This document shows positions 32,386-37,381 of a stretch of DNA of 37,381 bases, piece after piece (the first letter of the stretch is position 1; the number at the start of each line of letters is the position of its first letter). Source of the DNA: Halieaceae bacterium. GTDB lineage: Bacteria > Pseudomonadota > Gammaproteobacteria > Pseudomonadales > Halieaceae. The stretch is taken from assembly GCA_028280635.1 (NCBI GenBank), contig JANQLM010000052.1, forward strand, positions 1-37,381, in the 5' to 3' direction. Made by a program: the position numbers and the translations under genes. Under the pieces are notes generated by a model. That model had not been told where the DNA came from and ran no database searches. It was given only the letters and a program-made list of their open reading frames with translations.

Positions 32386-33126
32386 TCAACCAGCCAGATA
32401 GGCAATCAACGCGGCAGTAACGGCGACATTCAATGACTCGACGCCGTTTTGCATTGGGATGTGGCGTTGCTCATCTGCGAGAGCCAGCACGGGCTTTGAG
32501 GGGCCGTCGGTTTCGTTCCCGAGGACATAGATCACCCTGTCTCCAGTATTCCCATCGAACAGAGACTGCTCGGCATTGGCATCGAGTACGCAGACGCGGA
32601 AACCCTGTTGCTGGCAGGTATTGAGGGCGTCGGGGAGATCGCGGCAGCGGACCAGGGGGGCCCTGAAGAGGGTGCCGGCGCTGGCCTTGACGGCGAGCGG
32701 GCCGAGGGCAGCGTTGCCGTCGCGCGGCCAGAGGATACCGTCGATGCCGCCGGCGACGGCGGAGCGCACCAGCATGCCGAGGTTCTGGGGGTTGGTGATG
32801 CCGTCGGCGGCGAGCAGGCGGGCGGGGGCGCCGTTGTCGCGGGCCAGGAAATCCTCGAGGCTGGCAAAGGCGGGGCAGTGCACGTCCACCGCCACACCCT
32901 GGTCCTGGCTGCCTTTGCGGGAGATGCGTGACAGCTCGCGCTTGCCGTGGGTGAGGATTTCGATGCCGCGCTGCTCCGCCAGGGCGCGCATCTGGTCGAG
33001 GATGGGGGCGGGTTTATTGCTGTCGGCGACATGCAGCCGGTAACAGTTCAGGCTGTCGTCCTGCAGCACTTCCAGCGCGGGTTTGCGACCGTAAACCGTC
33101 AATACCTGGTCAAAGAAACCCGACAT
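32386..33126 (-). CDS. SpoU/TrmH family RNA 2'-O-methyltransferase
   Basis: A 246-residue SPOUT methyltransferase. An N-terminal substrate-binding domain (about 1-75, GRKPALEVL) precedes the catalytic domain with motif 1 NPQNLGMLVRSA (112-123, R121), motif 2 VLGNETDGPS (201-210) and motif 3 HIPMQNGVESLNVAVTAAL (222-240), which form the knotted SAM pocket. This is the layout of RlmB (2'-O-methyl G2251 of 23S rRNA), but similar enzymes act on tRNA, so I leave the symbol open. It is 15 bases downstream of the IclR gene. Confidence 0.9.
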   Translation of the reverse strand: MSGFFDQVLTVYGRKPALEVLQDDSLNCYRLHVADSNKPAPILDQMRALAEQRGIEILTHGKRELSRISRKGSQDQGVAVDVHCPAFASLEDFLARDNGAPARLLAADGITNPQNLGMLVRSAVAGGIDGILWPRDGNAALGPLAVKASAGTLFRAPLVRCRDLPDALNTCQQQGFRVCVLDANAEQSLFDGNTGDRVIYVLGNETDGPSKPVLALADEQRHIPMQNGVESLNVAVTAALIAYLAG

Positions 33127-33141
33127 CCCTGGGGCTCCCGA

Positions 33142-34056
33142 CTAGTGCTCTTCTTCGTGAGGGGCGTGCTCCTTGGCGACCTCGGCCACCTCGTTGGCGG
33201 CGGTGCGCATGCGCTCGGCGATGTGCTCGATCTCGGCGCCGGTGACCGGTTTTTCGAAAGAGCCGGCCGCGAAGCACAGGGCGGGGAGTTGGCGCTGGGC
33301 GAACACCGGCACGTTGATAGTGCTCACCTCATAGCGCGCCCGTGGGTCGATGCGGTCCAGGTGCACCTGCTCGTCACAGAGGGCGCGCTGGTATTTTGCA
33401 GTGACTTCCTGCAGGTCGGACAGGTTCCAGGCTTCCTGAATCTGCTTGAGGTCCTCGTGCAGGGTGGCTTCGGCGCGGGTGCGCAGCACCACCTCGTAGC
33501 CGCGGGCACGGATGCCGATTACTGACATGCGCAGGCGCTGGTCGAGCTTCTCGTCATAGCCGCCGTAGGCCTCGTGGGCGGCGTCGAGCCAGGCCTGCAG
33601 GTGTTTGGCGGGTGACCAGGCAGTGAAGCAGGCGCCGATAGGCGCGATGTTGGGTAAGCGGAGGCCGAGCTGGAAATTGTCGATCAGGTGGCTGGCCTTG
33701 CCGTACAGGGCCAGCAACACGATGTGGGACTTGGAGCGGCCGGTCACGCCGAAACCTACGTCCAGGTCCTGTTCCAGGGATTCCAGTGCCGGACGGGCGT
33801 ACTCCAGTACCGGGAACTGCACGAAGGCCGCATTGCCCGCGGCGATGATGCTGGGGCCGAGGCGGTAGGCCTTGGTCTTGGGGTGCTGTACCAGGAAGCC
33901 GTAGGTCGCCATGGTGGTCAGGATGGCATGACAGGTGGCCTTGTTGAGATTGAGGCGGCGGGTCATCTCGGTCAGGCCGAATGCCTGGTTTGGGTTGGCC
34001 ATCAGCAGGTCGAGAATTGCCAGCGCGCGGGCCGTGGGTTGTGAAAACAGAGCCAT
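33142..34056 (-). CDS. IclR family transcriptional regulator
   Basis: A 304-residue regulator with an N-terminal winged helix-turn-helix (about 5-65; ARALAILDLL...LTEMTRRLNLNKATCHAIL) and a C-terminal IclR effector domain (about 80-285). IclR proteins usually control small-molecule catabolism, but no catabolic genes are next to it and its ligand cannot be told. The C-terminus is acidic and His-rich (HAPHEEEH). It diverges from the glutaredoxin-like gene, and the shared gap holds an inverted repeat that could be its operator. Confidence 0.9.
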   Translation of the reverse strand: MALFSQPTARALAILDLLMANPNQAFGLTEMTRRLNLNKATCHAILTTMATYGFLVQHPKTKAYRLGPSIIAAGNAAFVQFPVLEYARPALESLEQDLDVGFGVTGRSKSHIVLLALYGKASHLIDNFQLGLRLPNIAPIGACFTAWSPAKHLQAWLDAAHEAYGGYDEKLDQRLRMSVIGIRARGYEVVLRTRAEATLHEDLKQIQEAWNLSDLQEVTAKYQRALCDEQVHLDRIDPRARYEVSTINVPVFAQRQLPALCFAAGSFEKPVTGAEIEHIAERMRTAANEVAEVAKEHAPHEEEH

Positions 34057-34112
34057 GTGCGTATGTTCCTCAGCCCCTGGGCGCTTGCGGGCGCGTGCCT
34101 GGGCTTGTACTG

Positions 34113-34128
34113 ATTTATCGGTATAAAT
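34113..34128. promoter_or_regulatory. AT-rich inverted repeat, possible IclR operator
   Basis: ATTTATCGGTATAAAT is an inverted repeat with six-base arms and a four-base spacer, 57 bases upstream of the iclR-type gene start and 92 bases before the next plus-strand gene. It stands out in GC-rich DNA. Binding is inferred from position only. Confidence 0.3.
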
Positions 34129-34219
34129 TATTGAACTGAGGAGTGTACTGCGGGCGTCGTGAGGAAATCAATACTCAAAATCTGCACCCGTGAGAGTGGG
34201 TCGTCACCAGGAGACAGGG

Positions 34220-34480
34220 ATGCCTGAGCCCGATGTGGTGCTGTACAGTACCAGCGCTTGCCACCTGTGTGAACAGGCAGAGCGGCTGCTCATGCCCTGG
34301 GTGGAGCATGGCCTGAGCGTGGCGGTCGATGATATTGCCGACTCCGACACGCTATTTGAGCGTTACGGTGAGCGAATCCCGGTGCTTCGGCGCGCGGATT
34401 CCGGCGCCGAACTGGACTGGCCTTTCGATGCTGTCCGGCTGGCCGAGTTCCTCGCGTCGCTTGGCGGCCGGTCGGATTAG
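34220..34480 (+). CDS. glutaredoxin-family protein (DUF836)
   Basis: An 86-residue small thioredoxin-fold protein with a CHLC redox pair (C14, C17) after an N-terminal VVLYSTSA strand and an IPVL segment carrying the cis-proline. This is the DUF836 glutaredoxin-like group, whose partners are unclear. The ATG at 34220 has GGAGACAGGG just upstream and is preferred to an in-frame GTG at 34190. It converges with the UspA gene six bases away. Confidence 0.85.
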   Translation: MPEPDVVLYSTSACHLCEQAERLLMPWVEHGLSVAVDDIADSDTLFERYGERIPVLRRADSGAELDWPFDAVRLAEFLASLGGRSD

Positions 34481-34486
34481 GGCCGG

Positions 34487-34933
34487 CTACTTCTCGATGC
34501 CGACGCGCACCGCCAGCACGTCACAGGTGGCGCCGTGCAGCACACCGTTGGCGGTAGAGCCCATCAGCAGCGCCAGCCCGTAGCGGCCGTGGCTGCCCAC
34601 CACGATCAGGTCGGCACCCACTTCCTCCGCCATGTTGTGGATTTCCACTTCCGGGCGGCCCAGCACAATGTGCTGCCGCTCTTCGGGAATTCGGCAGTCG
34701 CTGGCGAAGCTGGCGAGCTGCTGTTTGGCCTGCTGGTGGATCTCTTCCTGGATGCCGGAAAAATCCATTGGGATGTCGCCGCCGTAGGCAAAGCTGAGGG
34801 GCTCTATCACGTGGATCACGTGCAGCGTGGCATCGTTGGCCGAGGCCAGCGCGGCGGCGCGCTCGGCCACATCGCCGGATTCATCGCTCAGGTCTACGGC
34901 CATCAGCAGGGTTTTGTAGGCGGTGCCCGACAT
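34487..34933 (-). CDS. universal stress protein (UspA family)
   Basis: A 148-residue cytoplasmic Usp domain. The N-terminus is the typical YKTLLMAVDLSDES and the nucleotide-binding loop region reads VVGSHGRYGLALLMGSTANGVL. It may bind ATP, but this cannot be settled from sequence. The ATG at 34933 has GGAG six bases upstream; another ATG at 34945 would add four residues. It converges with the glutaredoxin-like gene and diverges from the next one across 70 bases. Confidence 0.9.
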   Translation of the reverse strand: MSGTAYKTLLMAVDLSDESGDVAERAAALASANDATLHVIHVIEPLSFAYGGDIPMDFSGIQEEIHQQAKQQLASFASDCRIPEERQHIVLGRPEVEIHNMAEEVGADLIVVGSHGRYGLALLMGSTANGVLHGATCDVLAVRVGIEK

Positions 34934-35003
34934 GGTGTGCTCCATCAGTTCGACTGTTTTCGTTATAGCATAGTATGAAAAAGGGAAACCCTGTTCTGCG
35001 TCA

Positions 35004-35426
35004 ATGACCTATCTGCTGATCCTGGTGGTAGTCCTCATCGCCCTGTCACCACTGCTGAGTATGATGCCCAGTCGCCGCCAGCGGCAGCTGGCTGATCTGC
35101 GCCAGGCCGCCGCCAGCGCCGGGCTGTATGTAAAGCTGGAGAAGGCGGCCGACGGCAGCCCCCGGGTGTTTTACGGCTGCCGTCGCCAGCGCGGCGACCG
35201 GCCCGAAGCGCCGGTCAGCCTGGCGCGCTCGGGAAATGACTGGGTGCCCGCCGCCGGCCACTGGCCCAGCGAGCGCCGTGAGGTGCTGGCGCCCCTGCCC
35301 GAAGGGGTAATTGGGGTGCGTGAAGACCGTGAGGGCGTGGGGGTTAACTGGGATGAACAGGGCAACCGGGAGGACGTGGAAGCCATCGCCAGGGTGCTCC
35401 GTGACCTTCTGGGACGAAGTTGGTAA
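35004..35426 (+). CDS. membrane-anchored conserved hypothetical protein
   Basis: A 140-residue protein with one N-terminal membrane helix (about 2-20, YLLILVVVLIALSPLLSMM) followed by a soluble domain rich in Arg and Gly (RVFYGCRRQRGDRPEAP). I recall a protein of this kind upstream of topA in Pseudomonas, which supports a conserved gene pair. Its function is not known. It ends 121 bases before topA, which has its own promoter candidate, so the two are probably separate transcripts. Confidence 0.75.
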   Translation: MTYLLILVVVLIALSPLLSMMPSRRQRQLADLRQAAASAGLYVKLEKAADGSPRVFYGCRRQRGDRPEAPVSLARSGNDWVPAAGHWPSERREVLAPLPEGVIGVREDREGVGVNWDEQGNREDVEAIARVLRDLLGRSW

Positions 35427-35441
35427 AGCGAGGGGTAGTTC

Positions 35442-35470
35442 TTGACCGCGGCCAGATCAGGTCTTATATA
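35442..35470 (+). promoter_or_regulatory. sigma-70 promoter of topA
   Basis: TTGACC (35442-35447), a 17-base spacer and TATATA (35465-35470), about 78 bases before the topA ATG. Both hexamers are near consensus and the -10 region is notably AT-rich. Supercoiling sensitivity, known for topA promoters elsewhere, is possible but not shown by sequence. Confidence 0.7.
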
Positions 35471-35547
35471 TGTCGCCTTTTCCCGCCCGGCTAACAGCAT
35501 GGCTCTCAGGACGGCAATGACGCCGCGCCTCACAACGCAAGGAATGT

Positions 35548-37381
35548 ATGGGTAAATCACTGGTCATCGTCGAATCACCTGCCAAGGCCAAGACGATCAA
35601 CAAGTATCTCGGATCCGACTACGTGGTGAAATCCAGCGTAGGGCATATCCGTGACCTGCCCACGGCGGGCAGCAGCAAGCCGGTGGACCCCAAGGAGCGA
35701 GCGCGACAGGCCGCCATTACCCGCAAAATGGCCCCGGCCGAGAAGGCCGCGCACCGTGCCAAAAAGAACCGTGAGCAGCTCATCCGGCGCATGGGCATCG
35801 ACCCCGAAAAGCAGTGGAAGGCCCAGTATGAAATCCTGCCGGGCAAGGAAAAGGTGGTCGACGAGCTCAAGAAGCTGGCCAAGGATGCCGACGCCATCTA
35901 CCTCGCCACCGACCTCGACCGCGAAGGAGAGGCCATCGCCTGGCATTTGCAGGAGGCTATCGGCGGCGACGGCGACCGCTACAAACGGGTGGTGTTCAAC
36001 GAGATTACCAAGCGCGCCATCCAGGCGGCCTTCGAAGAGCCTGGCGAGGTCGATACAGACCGTGTAAATGCCCAGCAGGCGAGGCGTTTCCTGGACAGGG
36101 TGGTGGGCTACATGGTGTCGCCGCTGCTGTGGGCCAAGATTGCCCGCGGGCTGTCCGCCGGCCGGGTACAGTCGGTGGCCGTGAAGCTGCTGGTGGAGCG
36201 CGAGCGCGAGATTCACGCCTTTATCCCCGAAGAATTCTGGGAGTTGCACGCCGACCTGAAGGACGGCGACGCCCGTGAGGTGCGCTTCCAGGTGGTGCGG
36301 CACCAGGGCGAGAAGTTCCGCCCCACTGACGAGGCCGGCGCCATGGCGGCAGTGGCGGCGCTGGAGGGCGAGAGCTATCGGGTGGCGACCCGGGAGGACA
36401 AGCCCACACGGTCCAGGCCGCCGGCGCCCTACATCACTTCAACACTACAGCAGGCCGCCAGCACCCGCCTGGGCTTCAGCGTCAAGAAAACCATGATGCT
36501 GGCCCAGCGCCTCTACGAGGCGGGCTATATCACCTACATGCGGACGGACTCCACCAACCTGAGCCAGGATGCGGTGGCCGCCTGTCGCGACTACATCAGT
36601 GCCAACTTCAAGCCCGACTACCTGCCGGAGGCACCCAACCGCTATAGCTCCAAGGACGGTGCCCAGGAAGCCCACGAAGCGATCCGCCCCTCCGATGTGA
36701 ACGTGAAGCAGTCGGCGCTGCAGGGCATGGAGCGCGACGCTGAGCGCCTCTACGAGATGATCTGGCGCCAGTTTGTGGCCTGCCAGATGACACCGGCACG
36801 CTACCTGGCCAGCACCGTGACCGTAGCCGCCGGCGACTACCAGATGACCGCCAAAGGTCGCATTCTGCAGTTTGACGGTTTCACCGCGGTGCAGCCGGTG
36901 GCAGGCAAGCGCGATGACGTCGAGCTGCCCGACCTCAAGGAAGGCGACAGCCTGGCCCTGCTCAAGCTGGACCCCAGTCAGCATTTCACCAAGCCGCCGC
37001 CCCGTTACGGCGAAGCCAGCCTGGTGCGGGAGCTGGAAAAGCGCGGCATCGGCCGTCCGTCCACCTACGCCTCCATCATCTCCACCATTCAGGACCGCGG
37101 CTATGTGCGCCTGGAGAACAAGCGCTTTTATGCGGAGAAGATGGGCGACATCGTCACCGAGCGTCTGCAGGAGAGTTTCCCCAACCTGCTGGACTACGGC
37201 TTTACCGCCGGCATGGAGGAGCACCTGGACGAGGTCGCCGAGGGCAACCTTGCCTGGGATAAATTGCTGGACGATTTCTACGCCGACTTCAGCGCCAAGT
37301 TGGCCCAGGCGGAAGCTGAAGAAGACGGCATGCGCTCCAACGAGCCCACCATGACCGACATCGCCTGCGACAAATGCGGCA
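35548..37381 (+). CDS. topA: DNA topoisomerase I (3' end beyond window)
   Basis: Type IA topoisomerase that relaxes negative supercoils. 611 codons are present and the gene continues past the window. The N-terminal Toprim domain has the catalytic glutamate ([11 protein letters not shown]9) and the DxD motif ([15 protein letters not shown]). The active-site tyrosine is Y330 in [10 protein letters not shown]. The last residues (DIACDKCG) open the C-terminal zinc-finger region, so a complete enzyme of usual length is likely. The ATG at 35548 follows AAGGAA. Confidence 0.96.
   Translation, partial: MGKSLVIVESPAKAKTINKYLGSDYVVKSSVGHIRDLPTAGSSKPVDPKERARQAAITRKMAPAEKAAHRAKKNREQLIRRMGIDPEKQWKAQYEILPGKEKVVDELKKLAKDADAIYLATDLDREGEAIAWHLQEAIGGDGDRYKRVVFNEITKRAIQAAFEEPGEVDTDRVNAQQARRFLDRVVGYMVSPLLWAKIARGLSAGRVQSVAVKLLVEREREIHAFIPEEFWELHADLKDGDAREVRFQVVRHQGEKFRPTDEAGAMAAVAALEGESYRVATREDKPTRSRPPAPYITSTLQQAASTRLGFSVKKTMMLAQRLYEAGYITYMRTDSTNLSQDAVAACRDYISANFKPDYLPEAPNRYSSKDGAQEAHEAIRPSDVNVKQSALQGMERDAERLYEMIWRQFVACQMTPARYLASTVTVAAGDYQMTAKGRILQFDGFTAVQPVAGKRDDVELPDLKEGDSLALLKLDPSQHFTKPPPRYGEASLVRELEKRGIGRPSTYASIISTIQDRGYVRLENKRFYAEKMGDIVTERLQESFPNLLDYGFTAGMEEHLDEVAEGNLAWDKLLDDFYADFSAKLAQAEAEEDGMRSNEPTMTDIACDKCG

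Overview
The window reads as chromosomal DNA of a GC-rich gammaproteobacterium, most likely a marine Halieaceae/Cellvibrionales-type or Pseudomonas-like organism. This is inferred from gene content (EpmC, YheU, YcgL, YcgN, PdxB, a long E. coli-type QueF, a dnaX gene with a frameshift site) and from gene orders I recall from Pseudomonas and Vibrio; no database was searched. Almost all the DNA is housekeeping genes on both strands. I see no prophage, insertion sequence, transposase or CRISPR array.

Layout. 1-360: two hairpin elements (family 2) beyond the 3' end of folE. 361-3314: folE (-), then prmB, aroC and a small membrane protein. 3289-8051: a GcvR-like regulator (-), then a tightly coupled run yheU-tusA-epmC-exonuclease-pdxB and an ATP-NAD kinase-like gene. 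8068-13201: a metzincin lipoprotein, an unknown gene, msrB and a Tat-exported PhoD. 13342-14031: a second folE. 14320-20166: a TonB2-type energy-transduction operon (DUF3450, TtpC-like, ExbB, ExbD, TonB, TPR), then a TlpA-like thioredoxin and a small membrane protein. 20194-20526: tRNA-Glu and tRNA-Gly with promoter and terminator. 20559-23508: an unknown gene, a two-gene ABC exporter and queF. 23518-24108: a small unknown gene, tRNA-Ser and SRP RNA. 24186-24599: a pair of family 1 elements. 24701-29654: dnaX-ybaB-recR-rnd-ycgL-ycgN-membrane protein. 29739-31779: MoxR ATPase and VWA protein. 31798-32361: a second family 1 pair. 32386-37381: SpoU methyltransferase, IclR regulator, glutaredoxin-like protein, UspA, a membrane-anchored unknown, and topA, which runs off the window.

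The most unusual content is not protein-coding. Six hairpin elements of two families (110-150 bp) fill the three longest intergenic gaps. Within a family the core is conserved, while the arms that close it differ in sequence from copy to copy yet stay complementary within each copy. They always occur as inverted pairs. Every transition-type mismatch in the arms (11 of 11) is a G-U wobble on the same family-relative strand, which suggests selection on an RNA fold; on that reading the two members of each pair point away from each other. I do not recognise either family. Other points of interest are a textbook -1 frameshift cassette in dnaX, a Pho-box-like site in front of phoD, an FNR/Anr-like site in front of the TonB operon, and two distinct FolE paralogues.
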